From the NCBI GenBank assembly GCA_002694985.1, contig NZNS01000007.1:163476-227475 (forward strand): a DNA stretch of 64,000 bases. Direction: 5' to 3'. The notes under the pieces are model-generated. The model did no database searches. It saw only the letters and a program-made list of their open reading frames with translations, and was not told where the DNA came from. Below, piece by piece: positions 1 through 7,316 of this stretch. Made by a program: the position numbers and the translations under genes. Origin of the DNA: Parvibaculum sp. Lineage in GTDB: Bacteria > Pseudomonadota > Alphaproteobacteria > Parvibaculales > Parvibaculaceae. Position 1 is the first letter of the stretch. Every line of letters starts with the position of its first letter.

Positions 1-396
1 GCGATGCGCCTCGACTTTCTTGCCTTCGCTATCCTCAATGATCTTCACCGGGAGATCGAGCATGGTGAAATAGCGGAAGAAAGCTGCTGTGCCATAGACT
101 TCGCCGGTCGCATCGCCGATGGGCTTGCCCTGTTCCTGCGTCAGCAGGCGCGCGAGATCGGCCGCATTTGCTTCGATTGCATCTGCAATTGCACTCAGTA
201 CCTTCTTGCGTTCGCCGATGGGCGTTGCCGACCATGCGGGGAATGCCGCCTTGGCAGCAGCGACCGCCTCGTTCAACTGGGCTTCCGATGCGCGGGGGCA
301 GGAAGCGACGGTTTCCTCCGTTGCCGGATTGATCACATCGGAGGACTTCGCTCCGGCAATCAGTTTGCCACCAATGAGAAGCTTGTATTCGCTCAT
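1..396 (-). CDS. NAD(P)-dependent aldehyde dehydrogenase, N-terminal part (cut by window edge)
   Basis: This is the first ~132 residues of an aldehyde dehydrogenase; the gene continues beyond base 1. The start codon complements 394-396. The translation begins MSEYKLLIGGKLIAG and shows the family's N-terminal pattern: a beta hairpin, 'VINPATEE', the 'AAAKAAFPAWSATP' helix and 'LLTQEQGKPI'. Full-length members have ~470-500 residues and oxidise aldehydes to acids with NAD(P)+. The catalytic Cys and Glu lie outside the window, so the substrate cannot be judged. It follows the MerR regulator and thiolase on the same strand, which fits an acyl/aldehyde catabolic operon. Family assignment is firm. 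Confidence 0.88.
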   Translation of the reverse strand, partial: MSEYKLLIGGKLIAGAKSSDVINPATEETVASCPRASEAQLNEAVAAAKAAFPAWSATPIGERKKVLSAIADAIEANAADLARLLTQEQGKPIGDATGEVYGTAAFFRYFTMLDLPVKIIEDSEGKKVEAHR

Positions 397-500
397 CCTT
401 CTGTTTCTCCCTGTGAGCTCCGTTGACCGGAGCGTCTCATGAATAAGGCCGGGCGCAGCTTATCCGCACCCGGCCCATTTGACGATTGGATATCGCGAGT

Positions 501-914
501 TCAATGCGTACCGGTACGGAGCGACTGTTCTGCGGGCCGGGGACGCGACGCGACGATGGCATCGCCACTAAACCGCGCACATGCCTCTTCCAGCTGGCCA
601 ATCTGATGGTCGACCCGGGCGCGCTGGGCCCTGGCGGCGGCGAGACGCTTCTGAAAGAAAGAAAACGCAAGACGGTTCTGCTCCTCGCAGCTTCCACCAC
701 TCTGATAGAGGTCGAGAATCTGACGGATTTCATAAAGCGTCAGCCCCAGGTCGCGCCCGCGGAGAATGAGCTTGAGGCGAGCACGATCGCGCCTCGAATA
801 AAGCCGCGTCTGCCCCTTGCGTTCGGGCTCGATCAGCCCCTTTTCCTCGTAGAAACGGAGCGTACGATGCGTAATGTTGAATTCGTTGGCAAGGTCGGTG
901 ATCGTGTAGGTCAT
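501..914 (-). CDS. MerR-family transcriptional regulator (LiuR-like)
   Basis: A 137-residue MerR-type regulator. Residues 1-70 form the winged helix: 'YTITDLANEFNITHRTLRFYE' is the helix-turn-helix and 'KGQTRLYSRRDRARLKLILRG' the wing. A dimerisation coiled coil follows (about 85-120). No clustered cysteines are seen, so a metal sensor is unlikely. The sequence resembles the LiuR/ZntR-like branch that controls branched-chain or fatty acyl-CoA catabolism; that role is inferred from the thiolase upstream and aldehyde dehydrogenase downstream on the same strand. Start ATG complements 912-914. The thiolase stop is 66 bases upstream, so the three may be co-transcribed. Confidence 0.85.
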   Translation of the reverse strand: MTYTITDLANEFNITHRTLRFYEEKGLIEPERKGQTRLYSRRDRARLKLILRGRDLGLTLYEIRQILDLYQSGGSCEEQNRLAFSFFQKRLAAARAQRARVDHQIGQLEEACARFSGDAIVASRPRPAEQSLRTGTH

Positions 915-980
915 TGAAAAGCAAACCTCCGACGGATGAGGCGAAGGCCACGGCGAGCCGCAACCTTCGCCGGTTCGTTG

Positions 981-2225
981 TTACTGCATGCGTTCGATGA
1001 TGACGGCCGGCGCCATGCCGCCCGCGGCGCACATGGTCACGAGACCGTAGCGCTTGTCCTGGCGCTCGAGCTCGTCGAGCACCGTGCCGATGAGGATGGA
1101 GCCGGTGGCACCGATCGGATGACCGAGGGCGCAGGCGCCACCGTTCACGTTCACCTTGTCGCGGTCGAGCTTCAGGTCGCGGATGAACTTTTCGGCAACG
1201 ACGGCAAAAGCCTCGTTGATTTCCCACAGGTCGATGTCGTCGACCTTGAGCCCGGCCTTTTCAAGCACCTTCCGCGCGGCGGGCACCGGCGCGTTGAGCA
1301 TCAAGGTCGGGCAATCGCCCATGTTGGCGGTTGCGACAATGCGCGCACGCGGCTTCAGGCCGTTCTTGTCGGCATACTGCTTCGAGGCAAGCAGGATCGC
1401 CGCGGCACCATCCACGACACCCGACGAGTTGCCGGCGTGGTGGATATGGTTGAACTTCTCGAGCTGCGGATACTTCTGGCGGATGAGATCGCCATAGGTC
1501 GTGCCCTGCTCGTCGACGGGGATACCGGCCCAGGCTTCGAAGGTCGCCTTCAGTTTACCGAGACCTTCAAGCGTCGTGTCCGGGCGAGGGAATTCTTCGT
1601 GATCCAGCGCGACGGAGCCGTCTTCATTGTAGACGGTGACGAGCGACTTGCTGAAACGGCCTTCCTCGATGGCTTTCGCCGCACGCTGCTGCGAGGTGAG
1701 GGCGAGTTCGTCCACCGCCTTGCGGTCGATGCCTTCGAGGGTTGCAACCGCATCGGCGCAGACACCCTGCTGGGATTGCGGGTGCTGTTTGCGCAGATGC
1801 AGGTTGCCGGCATCCATCATCGGCGGTGTCTTCGGATCGGCGGTGGCGGAGGTGTAGCTCATCATCTCCGTGCCGCCCGCGATCACGAGATCTTCCATGC
1901 CGGACATGATCTGCGCCGCCGCCAGGTTGACGGCTGTGATGCCCGAACCGCAGAAGCGATCGAGGGTCACGCCCGAGGCCCTGATGTCATAGCCCGCGTC
2001 GAGCGCGGCCATGCGGCCCATATCGCCGCCCTGGGCGCCGCGCTGGGACGAGGTGCCCCAGATGACATCTTCAACGTCGGCGGTCTTGATGTCGTTGCGT
2101 TCGGCAAGCGCGCCGAGCACCGTGCGCGCAAGGTGCTGGGGGTGAAGATGTGCGAGCGAGCCCTTGCCCACCTTGCCGATGCCGCGCGGTGTGCGGCAAG
2201 CGTCGATGATATATGCGTCAGACAT
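981..2225 (-). CDS. Acetyl-CoA acetyltransferase / 3-ketoacyl-CoA thiolase
   Basis: A 414-residue thiolase of normal length. The nucleophilic Cys is C92 in 'DRFCGSG', the His is H369 in 'CALGHPIGATG', and the second catalytic Cys is C399 in 'MCAAGGM'; 'NEAFAV' is also present. It would catalyse reversible thiolytic cleavage of 3-ketoacyl-CoA, the last step of beta-oxidation. The branch (degradative versus biosynthetic) cannot be fixed by eye, but the context of MerR regulator, aldehyde dehydrogenase and a decayed alcohol dehydrogenase favours degradation. Start ATG complements 2223-2225, with purine-rich 'CAGGGAGAAA' upstream as ribosome site. Confidence 0.93.
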   Translation of the reverse strand: MSDAYIIDACRTPRGIGKVGKGSLAHLHPQHLARTVLGALAERNDIKTADVEDVIWGTSSQRGAQGGDMGRMAALDAGYDIRASGVTLDRFCGSGITAVNLAAAQIMSGMEDLVIAGGTEMMSYTSATADPKTPPMMDAGNLHLRKQHPQSQQGVCADAVATLEGIDRKAVDELALTSQQRAAKAIEEGRFSKSLVTVYNEDGSVALDHEEFPRPDTTLEGLGKLKATFEAWAGIPVDEQGTTYGDLIRQKYPQLEKFNHIHHAGNSSGVVDGAAAILLASKQYADKNGLKPRARIVATANMGDCPTLMLNAPVPAARKVLEKAGLKVDDIDLWEINEAFAVVAEKFIRDLKLDRDKVNVNGGACALGHPIGATGSILIGTVLDELERQDKRYGLVTMCAAGGMAPAVIIERMQ

Positions 2226-2269
2226 TCGTATTTCTCCCTGGATAGATGTTCTGCTTGTTCAAATCGATT

Positions 2270-2580
2270 TTATTGCTTGCCCGTGAGCAGCACCACCTTG
2301 ACGCATTTGCCTTCATGCTGATCGGCAATGGCGCGGTTGATCTCGCTCAGTGGGTAGGTTTTGACGAGCATGTCGTCTTTTCGACAATACCGGAGCCTCA
2401 TGACAGAAGACCGCCGGGGGTGCGACGGTCGAGGTCGCCTTGAAAACGAGGTTGGTATGGCTAAAGACCGCCCCCCACCACGCGGACGAGAATCTCGTCT
2501 TTGCGGGGCTCGTCGATCTTGATCTCATCACGCATGAAATCCGCCTCGGTCGCATGTGCGACCGCCACCGTAATCTTCAT
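2270..2580 (-). pseudogene. Zinc-dependent alcohol dehydrogenase, internally deleted and frameshifted
   Basis: A relic of a ~360-residue medium-chain alcohol dehydrogenase. From the ATG complementing 2578-2580 the frame reads MKITVAVAHATEADF...DEILVRVVGGGL and hits a stop where 'GVCHTDL' is expected. A +1 frame then continues 'FSHTNLVFKATSTVAPPAVFCHEA', matching the catalytic zinc region. 'GSGIVEK' appears in the first frame again, and the text jumps to the family's C-terminus 'LVKTYPLSEINRAIADQHEGK' ending at 2270. About 280 central residues, including the Rossmann fold, are gone. It sits directly upstream of the thiolase on the same strand, so it probably once belonged to that catabolic operon. 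Confidence 0.85.
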
Positions 2581-2635
2581 CCTCCGCCTCCCTGATCCCG
2601 CTGCTTACGGGTTATTTTTGATGGCGCGTTTAAAA

Positions 2636-2655
2636 ATTTAAATCTACATTTAAAT
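2636..2655. promoter_or_regulatory. Paired ATTTAAAT palindromes, candidate operator
   Basis: Two identical self-complementary 8-mers ATTTAAAT (2636-2643 and 2648-2655) are separated by CTAC. They lie about 30 bases ahead of the TetR gene and behind the start of the decayed alcohol dehydrogenase. The AT-rich block stands out against GC-rich surroundings. The position suits an autoregulatory TetR operator or an AT-rich promoter element; which one is inference. Confidence 0.45.
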
Positions 2656-2685
2656 CGAAAAAGCGACGGAAGCAAGGAGACCTTT

Positions 2686-3336
2686 GTGAAGGCTCAGGAG
2701 AAGGGGAAGGCGCGCGCCGCCCCGCCAAGGCCTGCGGTGCGAGATCTGCTGCTGGAGGCGGCCAGCGCGGTGATGAGCGAACGGCAGTCCATCGACGTGC
2801 CGCTTACCGACATTGCGGCGCGTGCTGAAGTGAACGTGGCGCTGGTAAGCTATTATTTCGGCGGCAAGGATGGGCTCTTGCTGGCGCTTGCCAAACGCGA
2901 CGCCACCATGGCGCTGGGAGAGCTCGACCGGCTTCTGTCCCTCAATATCAGCCCGGCGGAAAAGCTGAGACGGCATATCAGCGGCGTTATCAGGACGTTT
3001 TTTCTGCGCCCCTATCTCTACCGGCTGCTGGCGGCGCTCATGCGCGACAGCTCGGAGGAGAATGCCCGGGAAATTGCAACCTTCTTTGCCGAACCGCTGG
3101 CGCGGACGGCAAAAGAGCTGATGGAAGCCGGCATCGCCGATGGCACAATCCGCCCTATCGACCCGGAACTCTTCTATATAGCCGCCCTCGGCGCCTGCGA
3201 ACAGATATTCGCCAACCGGTCGATACTCAAATTTGTGCATGGCGTTGAGGAACTCGACGAGGCATTGCAGAAGCGCTATGCGGATGTCGTGCTCGAAGTG
3301 CTGATGCATGGCTATCTGGCGCCGCGCGAGACCTGA
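2686..3336 (+). CDS. TetR/AcrR-family transcriptional regulator
   Basis: A 216-residue regulator starting at GTG 2686 behind 'AAGGAG' (2673-2678). The N-terminal helix-turn-helix is clear: 'LTDIAARAEVNVALVSYYFGGKDGLLLAL' (about residues 42-70). It is followed by an all-helical ligand domain with 'FFLRPYLYRLLAALM'. It diverges from the thiolase/alcohol dehydrogenase relic, so it may control that catabolic locus or itself through the ATTTAAAT pair just upstream. The ligand is unknown. The family call is secure; the target is inferred from position only. Confidence 0.9.
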   Translation: MKAQEKGKARAAPPRPAVRDLLLEAASAVMSERQSIDVPLTDIAARAEVNVALVSYYFGGKDGLLLALAKRDATMALGELDRLLSLNISPAEKLRRHISGVIRTFFLRPYLYRLLAALMRDSSEENAREIATFFAEPLARTAKELMEAGIADGTIRPIDPELFYIAALGACEQIFANRSILKFVHGVEELDEALQKRYADVVLEVLMHGYLAPRET

Positions 3337-3369
3337 CTGCTCTCAAGCAATACGACCCGAGGCCAGGAT

Positions 3370-3462
3370 TGCGGTGTAGTTGCAGCTTTCCAGAAGCCAG
3401 TGCAACTGGACAAGATCACCGATTTCCTGCGTTCCGCTTTAGGACAGGTCGATGCAGCCTGA
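3370..3462 (+). pseudogene. Possible C-terminal remnant of a response-regulator receiver domain
   Basis: Downstream of the TetR stop, and in the same frame, a short open stretch ends with 'VVAAFQKPVQLDKITDFLR' and then 'SALGQVDAA' followed by TGA at 3460-3462. The 'FxKPxxLdkltdfL' pattern resembles the end of CheY-type receiver domains: the conserved Lys-Pro plus the last helix. No start codon or phospho-acceptor region precedes it. I treat it as a possible relic. The match is short and could be chance. Confidence 0.3.
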
Positions 3463-3551
3463 ACTACAAAACTCTTAATCTACCAAGACCGACTCTTTTA
3501 ACCTGTTGAAAACTGCCAGGTTCAACCTAACCTCTATTGACGAGGTCAGGT

Positions 3552-3989
3552 ATGATCAAGTTTGCAGTCAAATCACTGGTAGTGCTGGTTCTGGTAGGCC
3601 ATGCAATGAAACTCGCGGATCCCGCAGAGCCGGGCATGGACGGGCCACGCTTTATACCGGCAACCTATGCCGAAGGAGCGCCTCTTCCCGAGCGTGACGT
3701 TACACGCGACCTTTCGACCCTTACCAATGTGCAGATCGTGGTGTCGCGCACGGCGCGCGATGCAACCGGCTTTTGCGAGCGGGAACCTTTAGCCTGCCAG
3801 TCCGGGCGGCAACTTCTGGTGCAGCTCGCAACGGGCGTCCGCGACATGGCTGCCAGCCTTGCAGGCTGGGCCGAGGAAGACGAGTCCGCGACCGCTCGGA
3901 TAGAGGAAGAATATCGTCCTCTCAAGGCGTACAGCGGAAACTATCCAATACTCCCCGAGGCACCGCCAGTACGCAGCAACAGCCTTTAA
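3552..3989 (+). CDS. Small secreted protein, DUF5330-like
   Basis: A ~145-residue protein with an N-terminal hydrophobic segment ('MIKFAVKSLVVLVLVGHAM'), probably a signal peptide or anchor. It is followed by 'DLSTLTNVQIVV', 'GFCEREPLACQSGRQLLVQLATGVRDMA' and a charged tail. The 'FCeReP.aC..g' core, with two cysteines spaced seven residues apart, is what I recall from the DUF5330 family of alphaproteobacteria, which has no known function. I chose ATG 3552 over the ATG 15 bases upstream because it places the signal peptide at the terminus and has 'GAGGTCAGGT' just before it. It is flanked by unrelated genes. Confidence 0.6.
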   Translation: MIKFAVKSLVVLVLVGHAMKLADPAEPGMDGPRFIPATYAEGAPLPERDVTRDLSTLTNVQIVVSRTARDATGFCEREPLACQSGRQLLVQLATGVRDMAASLAGWAEEDESATARIEEEYRPLKAYSGNYPILPEAPPVRSNSL

Positions 3990-4025
3990 AATTTCTACAA
4001 TCAGGAAAAGTACCGCAAGCGCCGG

Positions 4026-4529
4026 CTAGTTGCGGGCATTGCTCGCCGCAAGATCGCGCAAGGACCGCTCGAGCCGGTCGGCCATCTCAGGCATTTCCCG
4101 CTTCAAGGCATCAATCCTGCGCAACATGCTTTTGGCTGTCAGGTAGGCAACACTGAAACGACGGCTTACCTGCGAAGCCGTCAGGTTCTGATTGCGAATT
4201 TGGGTTGCGTAAAACAACTTGACCCAAGCCGACACCGGAAGACGCGACCGATGCAGCTGTGTACCGGAAGTAACGCTATACTGGCAGCGCCTGCAGGCTT
4301 TGCAGGTCCACAAACCAGGCCGGGTTGTGAGGCGGCTCGCTGCGCCCTTCGCGTTACATCGCATACAAACCGGCCCATCCGGCCAGCGCGCGCTTTCCAG
4401 AAGCCCTCTGCAGAACTCCTCCGACTCCAGCATTTCGCCCACTGAGGGTGAGCGGCCTGACGCCTTCGATGATGCTCCATCCTGGCGGGCAGAATATGCG
4501 GGCTGTGCGTAATAGGGCTCGTGGGACAT
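4026..4529 (-). CDS. Orphan IS1595-type transposase zinc-ribbon protein without DDE domain
   Basis: A 167-residue protein resembling only the N-terminal DNA-binding part of IS1595/ISXO2 transposases. A zinc ribbon is visible ('CMRCNAKG' and 'CKACRRCQYSVTSGT', about residues 54-90), then 'LPVSAWVKLFYATQIRNQN' and the helix-turn-helix 'TASQVSRRFSVAYLTAKSMLRRI'. In a transposase of about 300 residues a DDE catalytic domain would follow. Here the protein stops after a short helical tail. No terminal inverted repeats or target duplications were recognised nearby. It is either a truncated relic or a domesticated regulator; the intact frame favours the latter slightly. Confidence 0.7.
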   Translation of the reverse strand: MSHEPYYAQPAYSARQDGASSKASGRSPSVGEMLESEEFCRGLLESARWPDGPVCMRCNAKGAASRLTTRPGLWTCKACRRCQYSVTSGTQLHRSRLPVSAWVKLFYATQIRNQNLTASQVSRRFSVAYLTAKSMLRRIDALKREMPEMADRLERSLRDLAASNARN

Positions 4530-4770
4530 CGTTCACTCGTTTGCCGTTCCTGAAGAGGATGAATGGAAAGTCCCGGGACCAGCGTTACATAGGGTTCGGT
4601 ATTCCGTAAGCCACAGAGAGAACAATCGGCGAGAACAACCGGCGTCGGCGGCCGAGGAGTTTCGCTTCTACAATTCCCCCGAAGCCTGGGGCGGCTCGTG
4701 AGGCTACCGGATGTGCAAACGCGCCACTTTCTCCTCAACCTGCTCTCAAGCCTGCCTGACTCAGATAATG

Positions 4771-4795
4771 AACGTATGGCTCGATCAAACGTTCC
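4771..4795 (-). promoter_or_regulatory. Possible sigma-EcfG-type promoter facing the zinc-ribbon gene
   Basis: On the minus strand GGAAC, 16 bases, CGTT gives an exact match to the general-stress consensus. It points toward the zinc-ribbon gene, whose start is about 240 bases further on. About one exact match per window of this size is expected by chance, so this isolated site is weak. The rest of the 4530-4941 spacer shows no convincing gene. Confidence 0.3.
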
Positions 4796-4941
4796 CAGCG
4801 CGTCACGGCATCAGGAAAATGTCCGGCATTAAAGCTGCCCGTCGGTTCCAAATAAATTCTCCCTCCTTGCAACGGAATCGAACAATCAACGTTATCGCCA
4901 CAAGTCTTGCTGTTTCTACTGTTCGATGAGGAATTCAAACA

Positions 4942-5214
4942 ATGAGCGCTATCTCCGAGATGACCCAGCGCAAATGGGAACGGCGTCTTCGCTCATTCTG
5001 GATCGTTGGCGGCCTTGTCTTTTTCGGCGGCATCCTCGTTGCGAGACCATTGACGGAGTCATTCGAAGCGATGCGCTGGTTCATACCGTTCGCAATCGTG
5101 TCGCTCTTCTCGGCTCTTGCGATAAGCGGGTTGATCTGGCTGATGCTGCAGATTGCGCTTGCACATCGCGAAAGAGACGAGGCTGTCCGATCCAGGCCGG
5201 CTGGCGTCAGGTAA
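4942..5214 (+). CDS. Small two-helix membrane protein of unknown function
   Basis: A 90-residue protein with a basic N-terminus ('TQRKWERRLRSF') and two predicted membrane helices (about residues 19-36 and 46-73), ending in a short charged tail rich in Arg and Glu. I recognise no family. The ATG at 4942 has 'GAGGAATTC' upstream. It stands alone, downstream of the zinc-ribbon gene and about 375 bases before the stress operon. Topology is visible; function is not. Confidence 0.6.
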   Translation: MSAISEMTQRKWERRLRSFWIVGGLVFFGGILVARPLTESFEAMRWFIPFAIVSLFSALAISGLIWLMLQIALAHRERDEAVRSRPAGVR

Positions 5215-5505
5215 TCGACACCAGCCATTCGCGTTCCTTAGTGAACTTGCCTTAGTGAGCTTGTTTGGCGCGTGGACGCCGCAGATATGCGCATCTCTCC
5301 ACGGAGGACCACGCATGAAAGCATGGATTGAACCAACCCGGTGATGGACATCTGGCAAGCCATCGTTTCCAGCGACGCGTTCGACTATGCGTTACGCCTT
5401 GCAGCAGCATTCTCGTTGCCCTCGCCCTCTCGAGTCGGGCTTTTCCCGGGATGATAGAAAACCATCCGTGTACGGAGACGACTAGAGTCTGACCAGGAAC
5501 CCTTT

Positions 5506-5530
5506 GGAACCTTCCTGCTTCCCGGCAGTT
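5506..5530 (+). promoter_or_regulatory. Sigma-EcfG-type promoter of the entericidin operon
   Basis: GGAAC at 5506-5510, 16 bases, then AGTT at 5527-5530 matches GGAAC-N16/17-CGTT with one mismatch. It is 60 bases upstream of the entericidin start, in a good position. The downstream genes (entericidin, DUF1328, CsbD) are typical general-stress targets in alphaproteobacteria. The preceding part of the spacer (5215-5505) shows no gene. Confidence 0.65.
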
Positions 5531-5589
5531 CTAATGGCATCAAACAGTCGTCATGCGCTTCGCATGCGCAACCAACAAGGTTTGGAAAC

Positions 5590-5727
5590 ATGAGCAGAAA
5601 AATATCACTCGCACTTCTCTTCCTGCTCGGTATCGGCGTTGCGGCGTGCAACACGGTCGCAGGCGCAGGCCAGGACATCGAGAATACGGGCGATGCCATT
5701 CAGGACGAAGCCAACGAAGCCCGGTAA
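5590..5727 (+). CDS. Entericidin EcnA/B-family lipoprotein
   Basis: A 45-residue lipoprotein. '[20 protein letters not shown]' is a signal peptide ending in a lipobox with the lipidated cysteine at residue 20. The mature part '[20 protein letters not shown]' carries the hallmark 'N-T-x-x-G-x-G-x-D' and 'GdaI..ea' of entericidins. These small envelope lipoproteins are stress-induced in many alphaproteobacteria; a toxin/antidote role is known only for enterobacterial relatives. It is the first gene of a three-gene stress cluster behind a sigma-EcfG-type promoter. Confidence 0.9.
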   Translation: MSRKISLALLFLLGIGVAACNTVAGAGQDIENTGDAIQDEANEAR

Positions 5728-5756
5728 GGGCTTACCAACAACAAGGGACAGCAATC

Positions 5757-5933
5757 ATGCTTTACTGGGCAGCAGTCTTTTTTGTCATTGCGGTCATCGC
5801 AGCCGTTTTCGGTTTCGGCGGTATCGCCGCCGCATCGGCAGGTGTGGCGAAGATTCTCTTCTTTATTTTCCTCGCACTTTTCCTGGTGAGTCTCATTTTC
5901 GGCTATGCCCGCCGTCCGGGACCGCCTCGCTGA
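5757..5933 (+). CDS. DUF1328 (YtjA-type) small membrane protein
   Basis: A 58-residue protein, '[20 protein letters not shown]' then '[20 protein letters not shown]', with two membrane helices and a short basic tail. This is the full DUF1328/YtjA family pattern and length. Molecular function is unknown, but members are recurrent targets of envelope and general stress regulons. It starts 29 bases after the entericidin stop with 'AAGGGACAG' as ribosome site and precedes CsbD, so it is probably co-transcribed. Confidence 0.9.
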   Translation: MLYWAAVFFVIAVIAAVFGFGGIAAASAGVAKILFFIFLALFLVSLIFGYARRPGPPR

Positions 5934-5978
5934 AAAACGACTTCGTCACTTTCACAACCAGAGTACAGGAGTTCACCC

Positions 5979-6176
5979 ATGAACTGGGATCAGATTGAAG
6001 GCAACTGGACGCAAATGAAGGGTCGCGTAAAGGAAACGTGGGGGGACATCACCGACTCCGACCTTCAGAAGATCGAAGGAAAACGAGATCGTCTCGCCGG
6101 CCTGCTTCAGGAGCGTTATGGCAAGGACAAGGAAGCCGCGGAAGAAGAAATCGACAGCTGGCTTTCGCGCCAGTAA
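5979..6176 (+). CDS. CsbD-family stress protein
   Basis: A 65-residue hydrophilic protein beginning MNWDQIEGNWTQMKGRVKE, the typical CsbD opening ('GnwkqlkGkvKekWG'), followed by 'LQKIEGKRDRLAGLLQERYG'. CsbD-like proteins are abundant general-stress products of unknown mechanism. It is last in the entericidin-DUF1328-CsbD cluster, and a hairpin follows. Length and sequence are normal for the family. Confidence 0.92.
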   Translation: MNWDQIEGNWTQMKGRVKETWGDITDSDLQKIEGKRDRLAGLLQERYGKDKEAAEEEIDSWLSRQ

Positions 6177-6199
6177 TTGTCCGCAGCCTGAAAAATACC

Positions 6200-6234
6200 G
6201 GCCCCGGCTTCACAGATAGCCGGGGCCAATTTCA
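6200..6234 (+). terminator. Hairpin terminator after the CsbD gene
   Basis: A nine-base-pair GC stem pairs GGCCCCGGC (6200-6208) with GCCGGGGCC (6219-6227), followed by AATTTCAT. The T-run is weak, but the position 24 bases after the CsbD stop fits the end of the stress operon. Confidence 0.65.
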
Positions 6235-6355
6235 TGCCTGACGCCGCGACCTTCGCCGACAGGGCGTGAAATCCGACCACGAAGGCTTCTATTGTGACAA
6301 AGTAAGAATGAGAGACGGCATTCCATCCGTCATCCGCTTCATGTGCGAGAATTTT

Positions 6356-6380
6356 TGAACCTTTCGCTCATTAAGCCGTT
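6356..6380 (+). promoter_or_regulatory. Sigma-EcfG-type promoter of nepR1-ecfG (autoregulation)
   Basis: TGAAC (6356-6360), 16 bases, CGTT (6377-6380) differs from the consensus at one base. It lies 50 bases before the first nepR gene. EcfG autoregulation of the nepR-ecfG operon is established in alphaproteobacteria. Confidence 0.6.
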
Positions 6381-6429
6381 GAAATGATGAGCTTACAGTG
6401 ACGCGGCCCCGGGCGCGGCCCACAGCAAC

Positions 6430-6627
6430 GTGTTTTTTGAGATGATCGATGACAGGGCGAATAACCTGCGAGGAGGCCGAGGCGAGGAATGTCGCCGGGA
6501 AACTGCCGCCCGTAGTGCGAGCTTGGGGCGCGAATTGCGGTCCCTCTACCGCCATGCCATCCAGGAACCGGTTCCTCAAGAGTTCACTGAGTTGCTTAAC
6601 AAGATGCAAGCGGGCGGCGAGGACTGA
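6430..6627 (+). CDS. nepR: Anti-sigma factor NepR (first copy)
   Basis: A ~65-residue NepR protein. The conserved core 'LGRELRSLYRHAIQEPVPQE' followed by 'FTELLNKM' holds the two short helices that bind the EcfG sigma factor. Without stress NepR sequesters EcfG; phosphorylated PhyR pulls NepR away. Start is GTG 6430 or ATG 6442; neither has a clear ribosome site. It ends four bases before the sigma gene, so the two form an operon as in relatives. A second nepR lies at 8327. Confidence 0.88.
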   Translation: MFFEMIDDRANNLRGGRGEECRRETAARSASLGRELRSLYRHAIQEPVPQEFTELLNKMQAGGED

Positions 6628-6631
6628 GCGC

Positions 6632-7240
6632 ATGACAAACCAGATTGAAATAACGGCAGAAGCCGAACCGCTTAGCGATGCCGATTTCAAGAAGGAGCTA
6701 GAGGTTCTCATCCCTCATTTGCGCGCCTTCGCCCGAAATCTGTGCGGCAAGCCGGATATGGCGGACGACCTTGCGCAAGATGCTCTTCTGAAAGCCTGGG
6801 CGGCGCGCAAACGCTACAGAGCGGGAACGAATATGCGCGCATGGGTATTCGTCATTCTCCGCAATCAATTTCTCTCGCAGATGCGCCGCTCCCGCTTCAC
6901 TGGCGAATGGGATGAGAGCGTCGCCGAGCGAACCCTTTCAACGCCGGCGCATCAAGACCATCAAATGCAATTGACCGACTTGCAGCGGGCGCTCATGCGC
7001 TTGCCTGCCGCCCAGCGCGAGGCCCTTGTTCTCGTCGGAGCGGGCGGCTTTTCCTATGAAGAAGCTGCCGGTATTTGCGATTGCGCCGTCGGCACGGTGA
7101 AGAGCCGAGTCGCGCGTGCCAGAGCCGCTCTCGACGAAATGATCGATAGCGGCATCTTGCCAGCACGATCCGACAGCGCTCTCGCCGCAGGAGACGCGAC
7201 CGATGCGATCATGGGCGAGATGGACAAGCTTACCCGTTGA
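6632..7240 (+). CDS. ecfG: RNA polymerase sigma factor EcfG (general stress response)
   Basis: A 202-residue ECF sigma factor. Region 2 spans about residues 20-90 ('DMADDLAQDALLKAWAARKR', 'MRAWVFVILRNQFLSQMRR') and region 4 about 115-170 ('RLPAAQREALVLVGAGGFSY', 'CAVGTVKSRVARARAALDEM'). With NepR upstream and PhyR convergent, this is the ECF15/EcfG master sigma of the alphaproteobacterial general stress response, recognising GGAAC-N16/17-CGTT. I placed the start at ATG 6632; in-frame codons upstream overlap nepR. It ends in a C-terminal extension of about 25 residues. Confidence 0.93.
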   Translation: MTNQIEITAEAEPLSDADFKKELEVLIPHLRAFARNLCGKPDMADDLAQDALLKAWAARKRYRAGTNMRAWVFVILRNQFLSQMRRSRFTGEWDESVAERTLSTPAHQDHQMQLTDLQRALMRLPAAQREALVLVGAGGFSYEEAAGICDCAVGTVKSRVARARAALDEMIDSGILPARSDSALAAGDATDAIMGEMDKLTR

Positions 7241-7264
7241 AGGGTTGAAGGCGGCATTCAATGA

Positions 7265-7296
7265 AAAAGGCGCCACCCGGCCGGGCGGCGCCTTTT
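7265..7296. terminator. Bidirectional terminator between ecfG and phyR
   Basis: AAAAGGCGCC (7265-7274) pairs with GGCGCCTTTT (7287-7296) around a 12-base loop. The A-run and T-run flanks make it work in both directions. It lies between the convergent ecfG and phyR genes. Confidence 0.9.
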
Positions 7297-7316
7297 CTCT
7301 TGGTCGTCGGCAGCCT

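Noticed and set aside
2313..2555. 80-codon open frame as a separate small gene
   Set aside because: It is the shifted frame of the decayed alcohol dehydrogenase and carries that family's zinc-site motif.
4181..4738. 185-codon minus-strand frame overlapping the zinc-ribbon gene
   Set aside because: Arg/Ser/Pro-rich shadow; its second half is the alternative frame of the zinc-ribbon gene.
4735..4938. 67-codon minus-strand frame with plausible amino-acid composition near its end
   Set aside because: TTG start, no ribosome site and no recognisable family; kept only as a possibility.
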